The notes beneath the pieces were generated by a model. That model saw only the letters and a program-made list of their open reading frames with translations. It was not told the DNA's origin and searched no databases. Source: Syntrophaceae bacterium CG2_30_49_12 (GTDB taxonomy: Bacteria; Desulfobacterota; Syntrophia; Syntrophales; CG2-30-49-12). Taken from it: a DNA stretch of 9,569 nt. Where the stretch lies: contig MNZP01000186.1 in NCBI GenBank assembly GCA_001873675.1, forward strand, positions 1 through 9,569, in the 5' to 3' direction. Below, piece after piece: positions 1 through 4,648 of this stretch. The position numbers and the translations under genes were made by a program. How positions within the stretch are numbered: position 1 is the stretch's first letter; each line of letters opens with the position of its first letter.

Positions 1-21
1 GGAGAGGACCTAATAGCCATA

Positions 22-38
22 CTAGCCCGAGTTTCCTA
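22..38 (+). repeat. Left terminal inverted repeat of the IS
   Basis: Seventeen bases beginning CTAGCCCGAG are the reverse complement of 1984-2000. The match stops abruptly outside (position 21 does not pair with 2001) and becomes patchy inside, as expected for an IS terminus. Confidence 0.85.
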
Positions 39-140
39 ATTAAAGTTTACCATGATACATAACCATTTGTGAATAGTAGAGTTTTGGGGTTTTCTAACTA
101 TGCCCTAAAAATAATAACAGAAAAGACTTTAAAATAGAGG

Positions 141-169
141 TTGACTTTCAATTTAATATGCCCTAATAT
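141..169 (+). promoter_or_regulatory. Transposase promoter (sigma-70 type)
   Basis: TTGACT at 141-146 and TAATAT at 164-169 are separated by exactly 17 bases. Transcription would start near 176, just ahead of a perfect AGGAGG at 181-186 and the ATG at 194. A copy of the repeated decamer TATGCCCTAA (157-166) lies across the spacer and the -10 box, which could be a site for autoregulation. Confidence 0.6.
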
Positions 170-193
170 CTTCTTCAAAAAGGAGGTGTGGGC

Positions 194-1924
194 ATGGAAC
201 GGCTTGAAACCAAGAAGGTCAGCGGTCATACCTATTACTATTATTCCGAGTGGGGCTGGGTTAACGGCAAATGCAGACGCAAGTGGCAAAAATACCTTGG
301 CAAATTGGAAGATATCGTCAAGGCCTGCGAGGGGAGAGGGCCAGCCCCGGCCTATGCGGAGATCTTTCAGTGGGGTTTGCCCTCCGCCTTGTGGCGGGAA
401 TGTTCCCTGGCCAGCGTGATGGAGCAAATCGATGCGCTATGCCCTAAGCGTAATCAGGGGCTGAGTACGGGTCAGTACCTGGCCATCGCGGCGCTCAACC
501 GTGCGATTCGGCCCCAGAGCAAACGCTGCATGTGGGAATGGTTCTCCCAAACCGTGTTGCTCCGCTACCTGCCTGAGGCTTCCAAGGAGGCCCTCAGTTC
601 GCAGCGCTTCTGGGATCATATGGGCAGAATCGACGCGGATACGGCAGCGGAGATATGGAAAAACATTCTAAGGGATGTGGCCGAACGTGAAGGGCTGGAT
701 CTGTCTTCGATTTCCTATGACGGAACGAACTTTTACACGTTCATCGACACCTTCAACCTTCGATGCCAGATCGCCAAGCGCGGCAAGAACAAACAAGGGC
801 GGAGCAACCTGCGGCAGGTCAGCTATGCGCTTTTCTGTTGTGCGGATGGCCACATGCCTCTGTTTTACGATGTCTACGAAGGTAACCGCAACGACGCCAA
901 GGAGTTTCCACTGATCCTGCAAAGATTCAATGCTTTTCTCGGCGAGTTTTGCGTGCAAGGATGTGGGCCGGCGGATATCACGCTGGTCTTTGACAAAGGA
1001 AACAATTCGGCGTCCAACTTTACCCTGATCGATGGGATGGGACTGCACTTCGTTGGCTCGGCGAAGCTGGACGAACATAAGGACCTGGTGCGTATATCCA
1101 ACGACGATGTACGCTTTGTTCCTTGCGAGGCGGCCGGGTTGGAAGGGACTAATGCCTTCCGGGTCGAAAAGGCGGTCTATGGCAAGGAGCGGATTGTGGT
1201 GGTGAGCTTCAGCCAGAATCTTTTCAATACCCAGTGGCTGACGCTGCAAAATGACACGCACAAGGCCCTGGAGCAGCTTTGCGCGTTACGCCAGAAGCTG
1301 CAGGATCGGGCTGCTGGCCTGATTCAGCGCGGCCGCGCGCCCACGGTGCAGTCGGTGCAAAAGCAGTGTGAGGGCATTTTGAGCCGACAGTACCTGAAAC
1401 AGATTATCAACGTGCAGATCAGCGAAGGCCCTCAGAATACAGCACAACTGGACTACACGATTAATTCGGCTGTTCTTAGTGAACTATCCGACACCCACCT
1501 TGGCAAGACCCTGATCATTACAGACCGGGCGGCCTGGGATGATGCCAGAATCATCCAAGCCTATCGCGGCCAGTTCATCATCGAGAACGTCTTCAAAGAG
1601 ATGAAGGATCGCAGGAACGGCACCTGGTGGCCACTGAATCACTGGACAGACTCCAAGATCAGGGTCCATGGGCTCTATTGCACCATCGCCCTTTTATTAC
1701 GAGCGCTGATGTGGCGGCGCATAACAAAGGCGGGGGTTCGACTTTCCATGAACAGACTGCTCTCAGAACTTGACGACATTCGGGAGGTGATTAATATATA
1801 TGCCAAAAAACGCGGCCAGAAGACTGTCCGCAGGCAATCTGTGCTGAGCAGAACCTCAGAACTCCAGGACAAACTGATCGCGATTCTTGGCCTTAAGGAA
1901 GAAGCGAACAGAGTTTTAGGGTAA
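194..1924 (+). CDS. IS1634/IS4-type DDE transposase
   Basis: This 576-residue protein should catalyse cut-and-paste or copy movement of the surrounding IS. The RNase H-like catalytic core is readable. The first Asp is in SYDGTNFYTF (about residue 176), the second is in LVFDKGNNS (about 267), and the Glu is in YRGQFIIENVFKEMK (about 464), with Lys seven residues later, matching the E-x6-K part of the IS4-superfamily signature. The usual Arg four residues before the Glu is Gln here, with an Arg next to the Tyr, so the signature is slightly altered. The start is set at ATG 194 because AGGAGG at 181-186 gives a 7-base spacing; the in-frame GTG at 188 is too close to that site. The frame is unbroken and full length. 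Family membership is inferred from motifs and size; closely related IS4 groups are the alternative. Confidence 0.9.
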   Translation: MERLETKKVSGHTYYYYSEWGWVNGKCRRKWQKYLGKLEDIVKACEGRGPAPAYAEIFQWGLPSALWRECSLASVMEQIDALCPKRNQGLSTGQYLAIAALNRAIRPQSKRCMWEWFSQTVLLRYLPEASKEALSSQRFWDHMGRIDADTAAEIWKNILRDVAEREGLDLSSISYDGTNFYTFIDTFNLRCQIAKRGKNKQGRSNLRQVSYALFCCADGHMPLFYDVYEGNRNDAKEFPLILQRFNAFLGEFCVQGCGPADITLVFDKGNNSASNFTLIDGMGLHFVGSAKLDEHKDLVRISNDDVRFVPCEAAGLEGTNAFRVEKAVYGKERIVVVSFSQNLFNTQWLTLQNDTHKALEQLCALRQKLQDRAAGLIQRGRAPTVQSVQKQCEGILSRQYLKQIINVQISEGPQNTAQLDYTINSAVLSELSDTHLGKTLIITDRAAWDDARIIQAYRGQFIIENVFKEMKDRRNGTWWPLNHWTDSKIRVHGLYCTIALLLRALMWRRITKAGVRLSMNRLLSELDDIREVINIYAKKRGQKTVRRQSVLSRTSELQDKLIAILGLKEEANRVLG

Positions 1925-1966
1925 GGATTCACTCTGCGAATTCTTATACATTACAGCTATTTACAT

Positions 1967-2296
1967 ATGACCTTTTTCATAAATAGGAAACTCGGGCTAG
2001 GACTTTCGATAATTACTCCTGAGACTAAATTAGAAAAATTGTTGTGGAATTTATATGAGAAATATGCTGAAGATATGGAGCTTAGAAAACAATTTAACCC
2101 CTTAGAAACTTTAGGGCAAGAAAGTGTTAAAAATATAAAATATGGAGCGGCTTATATTGAAAGCGTTAAAGCACAAGACACTTTTTATTACGATATTCGT
2201 ATAAATAAAATTATGGCTCCCCAAGTGCCGACCCAGCCACCCTTACCAGCAATAAATGTAAATGTGGCAGGTTTTTCTTGGGAAAAAGTGAGGTAA
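1967..2296 (+). CDS. Unrecognised small protein fused to the IS right end
   Basis: I do not recognise this 109-residue ORF. Its first eleven codons (1967-1999) lie inside the insertion sequence, so the native part begins around codon 12-13 and the original N-terminus was probably removed or replaced by the insertion. No ribosome binding site precedes the ATG. The native part has a helical segment (KLEKLLWNLYEKYAEDMELR), a region rich in Lys, Tyr and Ile, and a Pro-rich stretch (VPTQPPLPAIN) near the C-terminus. No signal peptide or membrane segment is visible. The DNA is much more AT-rich than the transposase gene or the prs operon, suggesting separate origin. The next ORF starts 2 bases after its stop, which suggests an old two-gene operon. 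It may be a broken remnant rather than a working gene. Confidence 0.4.
   Translation: MTFFINRKLGLGLSIITPETKLEKLLWNLYEKYAEDMELRKQFNPLETLGQESVKNIKYGAAYIESVKAQDTFYYDIRINKIMAPQVPTQPPLPAINVNVAGFSWEKVR
1984..2000 (-). repeat. Right terminal inverted repeat of the IS
   Basis: Reverse complement of the left end at 22-38. It lies 60 bases downstream of the transposase stop codon. It also supplies part of the first eleven codons of the downstream ORF at 1967-2296, which is therefore a fusion across the IS edge. Confidence 0.85.
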
Positions 2297-2298
2297 TT

Positions 2299-2586
2299 AT
2301 GAATAATACAGCGAATACATCAATTCTTAGCGAAAGCGTTATTTATAGCCCCCAGCAGGTAGGCTCGGTTGGAAGTTTTCCTATTTTTCTTTTTCCAGGC
2401 ATAGCCATACCTTCAGTAAGCGATATTTTTAGAAAAGAAACCGAAAAGCTAGAAATTGAAAAATTAAACATTCCTCAAGATACGGATATACTTGAATTGG
2501 CCAAGAAATTTTATTCGGACCACAAAGAAACTTTATTAAGGGAATATAAAGGCAAATATATTGTTTTCGCGAGTGGGCAGAACTGA
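2299..2586 (+). CDS. Small hypothetical protein, DUF5678-like C-terminus, probably truncated
   Basis: This 95-residue ORF starts at ATG 2299, two bases after the preceding stop, with GTGAGG at 2288-2293 as ribosome binding site. The in-frame TTG at 2278 is a weaker choice. The N-terminal half is hydrophobic and Ser/Pro-rich around FPIFLFPGIAIP (about residues 28-39). The C-terminal half has a charged helix (KETEKLEIEKL) and then KKFYSDHKETLLREYKGKYI. The YKGKYI core resembles small DUF5678-type proteins, where this motif is followed by another 20-40 residues. Here the ORF ends nine residues after the motif, just where the DNA changes from AT-rich to a more mixed composition. I infer a deletion or recombination join near 2570-2590. 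Function unknown; the DUF5678 link is from memory of the motif and is tentative. Confidence 0.4.
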   Translation: MNNTANTSILSESVIYSPQQVGSVGSFPIFLFPGIAIPSVSDIFRKETEKLEIEKLNIPQDTDILELAKKFYSDHKETLLREYKGKYIVFASGQN

Positions 2587-2654
2587 AATAGATTCCACCA
2601 TGTGGGCCGATGATACGCCTGTGGTGAGTTGCTCGAATGGTTGCAGGATCGCGC

Positions 2655-2697
2655 TTGAATCCAGGGCGCAACTGGTGTAAAATAAAATCAATTTTAT
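2655..2697 (+). promoter_or_regulatory. Promoter and palindromic operator of the TA operon
   Basis: TTGAAT at 2655-2660 and TAAAAT at 2678-2683 are 17 bases apart. A perfect 7-bp inverted repeat, ATAAAAT-CA-ATTTTAT at 2682-2697, overlaps the end of the -10 box. A palindrome over the promoter is the usual arrangement for autorepression of type II toxin-antitoxin operons by the antitoxin or the complex. Between 2587 and 2654 I see nothing beyond short chance repeats. Confidence 0.5.
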
Positions 2698-2713
2698 CGG
2701 GAGGTGATATGCG

Positions 2714-2941
2714 ATGACCATATCTGTGGACGAACTGGCAACAAAGGCCATGTCTCTGCCCGGCGAAGCAAGAGCTCTGCTGGCTGAAAAACTTGTTGAG
2801 AGCCTCGACCAGGAATTGGTTCAGGATATTTGGCTTGCCGAGGCAAAGAGACGTCGTGACGAAGTGAGAAACGGTCAAGTGAAACCAATACCTGGTATTG
2901 ACGCTATGGAAAGCATTCGCAAGCTGCTTGACGACAAATGA
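2714..2941 (+). CDS. Antitoxin, TIGR02574 / Unstab_antitox addiction module family
   Basis: This 75-residue, highly charged, helical protein has the layout of the TIGR02574 addiction module component (Unstab_antitox): an N-terminal helix with SLPGEARALLAEKLVESLD (about residues 14-32), a Trp followed by EAKRRRDEVRNGQV (about 40-55), then PG and a C-terminal helix IRKLL. Such antitoxins bind and neutralise a RelE/ParE-type partner and often repress their own operon. ATG 2714 follows a strong GGAGGTGAT at 2700-2708. Its stop overlaps the toxin start in an ATGA (2938-2941), so the two are translationally coupled, antitoxin first. The family call is confident by sequence pattern; the partner is clear from the adjacent gene. 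Confidence 0.88.
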   Translation: MTISVDELATKAMSLPGEARALLAEKLVESLDQELVQDIWLAEAKRRRDEVRNGQVKPIPGIDAMESIRKLLDDK

Positions 2942-3237
2942 CATATTCATTCCATCCAGAGGCACGTGTTGAGTTCAAAGAAGCAACACTTTATTATTCA
3001 GAGAAAAGCCGTTCATTGGGGTCAGCGTTTTACTCTGAAGTGGAGTATGCGATCGAAAAAATAGTTGAAAACCCACTCCTATATCGTGTGATTGATGAAG
3101 ACGTTCGACGTTGCCTCACCAGACGCTTTCCTTACGCCATTCTTTATTGCATCGAGGACCATTACATTCTGATACTGGCCGTCATGCACTGCAGCAGGGA
3201 GCCGTCGTATTGGAAACATAGGCTTGCCGAGAAATAA
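2938..3237 (+). CDS. RelE/ParE family toxin
   Basis: A 99-residue protein with the RelE/ParE fold pattern: an N-terminal strand (YSFHPEAR), two helices (about residues 9-45, including EFKEATLYYSEKS and YSEVEYAIEKI), then the typical strand block RRFPYAILYCIEDHYILILAV (about 62-82) and the closing MHCSREPSYWKHR (about 83-95). Members either cleave ribosome-bound mRNA (RelE) or inhibit gyrase (ParE). The sequence alone does not settle which, although partners of TIGR02574 antitoxins are commonly annotated ParE-like. Start overlaps the antitoxin stop by four bases. The gene is intact. The first attC-like site begins 80 bases downstream, so the pair may be, or may once have been, the cargo of a cassette whose left edge is not identifiable here. 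Confidence 0.9.
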   Translation: MTYSFHPEARVEFKEATLYYSEKSRSLGSAFYSEVEYAIEKIVENPLLYRVIDEDVRRCLTRRFPYAILYCIEDHYILILAVMHCSREPSYWKHRLAEK

Positions 3238-3317
3238 AGGCGCGAACACTTATAATGCCTCCGCCAATAGTAGGGAAATAGGGGACATTGTTGACAAATT
3301 ATACAAAACACATTAGG

Positions 3318-3374
3318 GCATAACCAGGCAATCCAGCCGACCGCTTACAGCGGCGGCTGATTTTTTCGTTCCGC
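3318..3374 (+). repeat. attC-like integron recombination site 1
   Basis: R''-like GCATAAC (3318-3324) and R'-like GTTCCGC (3368-3374) bracket a hairpin: CAGCCG (3334-3339) with CGGCTG (3354-3359), and CCGC (3341-3344) with GCGG (3350-3353), closed by a 5-base loop. A3340 bulges out, and C3333 is unpaired before T3332-A3360. On the bottom strand these are an extrahelical T and G, the two bases by which integrases recognise folded attC sites. R' matches the complement of R'' at 5 of 7 positions, keeping the essential GTT. The size, 57 bp, is at the lower end for attC. The upstream stretch 3238-3317 has no gene. Confidence 0.65.
3334..3366 (+). terminator. Terminator-like hairpin inside attC 1
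   Basis: The ten-pair GC-rich stem of attC 1 (3334-3344 with 3350-3359, one bulged A) is followed directly by six T residues at 3361-3366. This has the form of a rho-independent terminator and could end the toxin-antitoxin transcript. The alternative is that the T run is merely part of the attC arm. Confidence 0.45.
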
Positions 3375-3398
3375 GCGACTGCGCCGCGATTGGGCATC

Positions 3399-3659
3399 AT
3401 GGTAAGCAAGCTCAGAAACCTTGGTCGGCACTCACAGGAGATGCTTGCGGCTGCAGGGATCAGGACGGAGGGCCAACTCCGAAAAATGGGCGCGGCAGAG
3501 GCTTTTATTGCCGTGAAGCGCGCGGGCTGTGCCCCCAGCTTGAATCTTCTCTGGGCAATCGAGGGTGCCCTGACAGACCGTGACTGGAAGGCAGTTGCGA
3601 AAAACGACCGTCTTTCCTTGCTTACTCAAGTGGAAATACTGGAAAAGGAGAACCCATGA
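3399..3659 (+). CDS. TfoX/Sxy C-terminal domain protein (stand-alone)
   Basis: An 86-residue protein that consists only of the TfoX C-terminal domain. The recognisable parts are LRNLGRHSQEMLAAAGI (residues 5-21), TEGQLRKMGA (about 23-32) and SLNLLWAIEGAL (about 47-58), which form a small helix-hairpin-helix-like bundle. In full-length TfoX/Sxy regulators of natural competence this domain follows an N-terminal domain of about 100 residues, absent here. Stand-alone versions are common, but I know of no clear function. ATG 3399 is taken as the start because it directly precedes the conserved domain; the in-frame TTG at 3390 is possible. Neither has a ribosome binding site. The stop overlaps the next ORF in ATGA (3656-3659). 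It is the first gene of an apparent integron cassette. Confidence 0.8.
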   Translation: MVSKLRNLGRHSQEMLAAAGIRTEGQLRKMGAAEAFIAVKRAGCAPSLNLLWAIEGALTDRDWKAVAKNDRLSLLTQVEILEKENP

Positions 3660-3949
3660 ACGAAGCAATCGAAGTCGTCATCTTCAAGGCCAAGGCGGGC
3701 GTATCGGACGAACAACTGCGAACCGCTGCCTTGGCTGTCACGCCCATTCTCGGAAAAATGCCGGGCTTCATCAGCCGCGAATTTGGCATCTCAGAGAATG
3801 GCCGGTACATCGATGTTGTTCACTGGAAGGATCTTCCGTCGGCGAAGGCCGCGGCTGAAAAGGTCATGGATATCCCAAAGTGCGGTGAATTTTTTGGTCT
3901 CATCGATCAGAACCAAATGCAGTTCATGCACTTCACCAAGGTGGCATGA
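3656..3949 (+). CDS. Small dimeric alpha/beta-barrel (ABM-like) protein
   Basis: A 97-residue protein with the pattern of the ferredoxin-like dimeric alpha/beta barrel superfamily (antibiotic biosynthesis monooxygenase / Dabb type): a first strand IEVVIFKAK (about 5-13), a helix VSDEQLRTAALAVTPIL (about 16-32), MPGFISREFGIS (about 35-46), a strand RYIDVVHWKD (about 50-59), a helix with AKAAAEKVMDIP (about 63-74), and a final strand QMQFMHFTKV (about 87-96). The HW pair in the third strand is common in this superfamily. Members range from cofactor-free oxygenases to heme-degrading enzymes and non-enzymatic proteins, and no catalytic set is identifiable here. AAAAGGAG (3643-3650) gives good initiation at ATG 3656, inside the end of the preceding gene, so the two are translationally coupled. 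An attC-like site starts one base after the stop. Confidence 0.65.
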   Translation: MNEAIEVVIFKAKAGVSDEQLRTAALAVTPILGKMPGFISREFGISENGRYIDVVHWKDLPSAKAAAEKVMDIPKCGEFFGLIDQNQMQFMHFTKVA

Positions 3950-3950
3950 C

Positions 3951-4062
3951 GCCCAACATGGCGCTCCAGCCGATGTCGGCGCTAACGCGCCGCCGCGGCT
4001 GCCTAAGAACGGCAACAGGGCCGCCGTCTTAGGCGGCACGCGCTCAGCTCGCCCCGTTATGC
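3951..4062 (+). repeat. attC-like integron recombination site 2
   Basis: R''-like GCCCAAC (3951-3957) fits RYYYAAC. GTTATGC (4056-4062) is R'-like: GTTRRRY with one mismatch, and the complement of the GCATAAC found at the other two sites. Inside, CAGCCG (3967-3972) pairs with CGGCTG (3996-4001), and CGGCGC (3977-3982) with GCGCCG (3987-3992) over a TAAC loop. A second hairpin, CCTAAGA with TCTTAGG, follows. C3966 and A3973 sit at the same places as the extrahelical bases of site 1. At 112 bp it is within the attC size range. The extra hairpin makes the exact fold less certain than at site 3. Confidence 0.6.
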
Positions 4063-4082
4063 GTGTAATCAAGAGTAGAGAA

Positions 4083-4091
4083 TGATATAAT
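4083..4091 (+). promoter_or_regulatory. Extended -10 promoter of brnTA, likely leaderless
   Basis: TGATATAAT at 4083-4091 is a perfect extended -10 element (TGn plus TATAAT). The -35 position (about 4063-4068) is poor, as is common for extended -10 promoters. The brnT ATG at 4099 begins 8 bases after the -10, where transcription would start, so the message probably has no leader. No Shine-Dalgarno sequence precedes the ATG, which agrees. Confidence 0.6.
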
Positions 4092-4098
4092 TGAAAAC

Positions 4099-4371
4099 AT
4101 GAAATTCGAATGGGATACGAAGAAGGCCCACTTAAATTTACGTAAGCACGAGGTCTCTTTTGAGGAAGCCGCAACAGCATTAAGAGATCCGATGGCCGCC
4201 ACTGGCGCAGATCCAGACAATTCAATTACTGAGGATAGGTACGTAACCTTCGGTGTCTCGGGACGAGGTAGGTTGTTAGTGGTGGCTCATACGGAGGACG
4301 GAGAAACTATTCGAATAATAAGTGCTCGCGTTGCGAGCAGAGGAGAGCGAAAGATATATGAAGAAGGTTAA
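4099..4371 (+). CDS. brnT: BrnT family toxin (DUF497)
   Basis: A 90-residue protein of the BrnT (DUF497) family, RelE-like ribonuclease toxins held in check by BrnA. The family pattern is clear throughout: FEWDTKKAHLNLRKHEVSFE at residues 3-22 (family FEWDxxKxxxNxxKHxVxFE), the Asp/Pro turn ALRDP (about 27-31), RYVTFGVSGRGRLLVVAHTE (about 47-66) and the closing IRIISARVASRGERKIYEEG (about 71-90), where the paired Arg residues after ISAR are typical. Length is normal. The toxin comes first and its end overlaps brnA by 14 bases, the usual brnT-brnA order. It starts at or next to the predicted transcription start. It is the first gene of a cassette between two attC-like sites. Confidence 0.92.
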   Translation: MKFEWDTKKAHLNLRKHEVSFEEAATALRDPMAATGADPDNSITEDRYVTFGVSGRGRLLVVAHTEDGETIRIISARVASRGERKIYEEG

Positions 4372-4624
4372 AACGAGCGATAAAGACGAATTGCGTGAGG
4401 AGTACAGACGGTCAGACTTCCCTGGTGGTTTGGTACGCGGCAAGTATGCGATACGTCAGCGTGAGTCATCAAATATTGTTGTCCTTAAACCGGAAGTAGC
4501 TGAAGCCTTCCCAAACGAACAAGCCGTTAACAGCGCTCTTCTGTCGCTAATCGACCTCGCACAGAAAACAGCGCGCATAACAAAGCGCTCAACCGGACGC
4601 GCCAAAAAGCAGCGCGCCGGTTAG
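4358..4624 (+). CDS. brnA: BrnA-type / CopG-like antitoxin
   Basis: An 88-residue partner of BrnT. The N-terminal part is charged and includes DELREEYRRSDFPGGLVRGK (about residues 8-27), the toxin-binding motif region of this family. The middle, SNIVVLKPEVAEAFPNEQAV (about 37-56), continuing NSALLSLIDLA, has a short strand followed by two helices, the ribbon-helix-helix DNA-binding layout used to repress the operon. ATG 4358 lies inside the end of brnT, with AGGAG at 4341-4345 twelve bases upstream; an in-frame upstream start at 4322 would lie deep in brnT and is unlikely. The last 16 or so residues, which are basic (ITKRSTGRAKKQRAG), are encoded by the attC site itself, so the C-terminus may be a product of the recombination site rather than of selection on the antitoxin. 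Confidence 0.85.
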   Translation: MKKVKTSDKDELREEYRRSDFPGGLVRGKYAIRQRESSNIVVLKPEVAEAFPNEQAVNSALLSLIDLAQKTARITKRSTGRAKKQRAG

Positions 4625-4638
4625 TTTTATCGTTACGA
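4575..4638 (+). repeat. attC-like integron recombination site 3
   Basis: R'' GCATAAC (4575-4581) and R'-like GTTACGA (4632-4638) enclose a long imperfect hairpin. AACCGG (4591-4596) pairs with CCGGTT (4617-4622) and CGCGC (4598-4602) with GCGCG (4612-4616), over a 9-base loop. A4597 and C4590 are extrahelical (T and G on the bottom strand), and CT/AG pairs continue the stem outside C4590. This is the textbook attC fold, and the 64-bp length is typical. It overlaps the last 50 bases of brnA. R' keeps GTTA but differs at its last bases, as expected when those bases belong to the insertion point rather than to a further cassette. Confidence 0.72.
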
Positions 4639-4648
4639 AAGGATTTAG

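Larger units (their letters stand above)
22..2000 (+). mobile_element. Complete IS1634/IS4-type insertion sequence
   Basis: A 16-bp perfect inverted repeat, CTAGCCCGAGTTTCCT at 22-37 and its reverse complement at 1985-2000, brackets one long transposase gene; one more paired base (38/1984) makes it 17 bp. The element is 1979 bp, a normal size for IS1634-family elements with a transposase of about 550-580 residues. A promoter, ribosome binding site and intact reading frame lie inside, so it looks recently active rather than decayed. I see no short direct repeat immediately outside the ends (…agccata on the left, gactttcg… on the right). IS1634 itself is known for long, variable target duplications, so a short one need not exist; a long one could extend left of the window. 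IS1634 assignment is by transposase style, not by search. Confidence 0.85.
3369..4056 (+). mobile_element. Gene cassette 1 (TfoX-C protein + ABM-like protein)
   Basis: The cassette runs from the TT of the attC 1 R' box to the G of the attC 2 R' box (688 bp), the span an integron integrase would excise. It holds two overlapping ORFs, and attC 2 starts one base after the last stop codon, the normal compact cassette layout. No promoter or ribosome binding site precedes the first ORF, so it would rely on upstream transcription. Boundaries depend on the attC calls. Confidence 0.6.
4057..4632 (+). mobile_element. Gene cassette 2 (BrnT-BrnA toxin-antitoxin)
   Basis: The span between the recombination points of attC 2 and attC 3 is 576 bp, a usual cassette size. 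It contains only the brnT-brnA pair with its own promoter. Toxin-antitoxin cassettes with their own promoters are well known in large integron arrays, where they are thought to stabilise the array. The right edge touches the ribosome binding region of prs. Confidence 0.6.

Noticed and set aside
668..1261. Minus-strand 197-codon ORF inside the transposase
   Set aside because: It is entirely antisense to the conserved catalytic core of the transposase, with no recognisable protein pattern; a shadow of a GC-rich gene.
2001..2409. A 409-base target duplication of the IS, suggested by ATAGCCATAC at both 13-22 and 2401-2410
   Set aside because: The bases before the shared decamer (3-12 versus 2391-2400) do not match at any position, so this is a chance repeat and not the end of a long duplication.
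2429..2965. Long minus-strand ORF opposite the AT-rich ORF and the antitoxin
   Set aside because: It spans two unrelated plus-strand genes and an intergenic promoter, and its translation shows no recognisable domain, so it is a reading-frame shadow.
3251..3256. TATAAT just after the ParE-type toxin gene as a promoter
   Set aside because: There is no acceptable -35 at 15-19 bases; the nearest TTGCCG is 21 bases away.
3291..3319. TTGACA at 3291 as a -35 box for cassette 1
   Set aside because: The position 16-18 bases downstream reads as TTAGGG or TAGGGC, a poor -10, and the attC hairpin with a T run would stop any transcript before the first ORF.
4593..4628. The hairpin at the end of brnA as a plain rho-independent terminator
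   Set aside because: The stem is followed by TTAGTTTTAT and not a clean T run, while GCATAAC upstream, GTTA downstream and the two extrahelical bases fit attC better.
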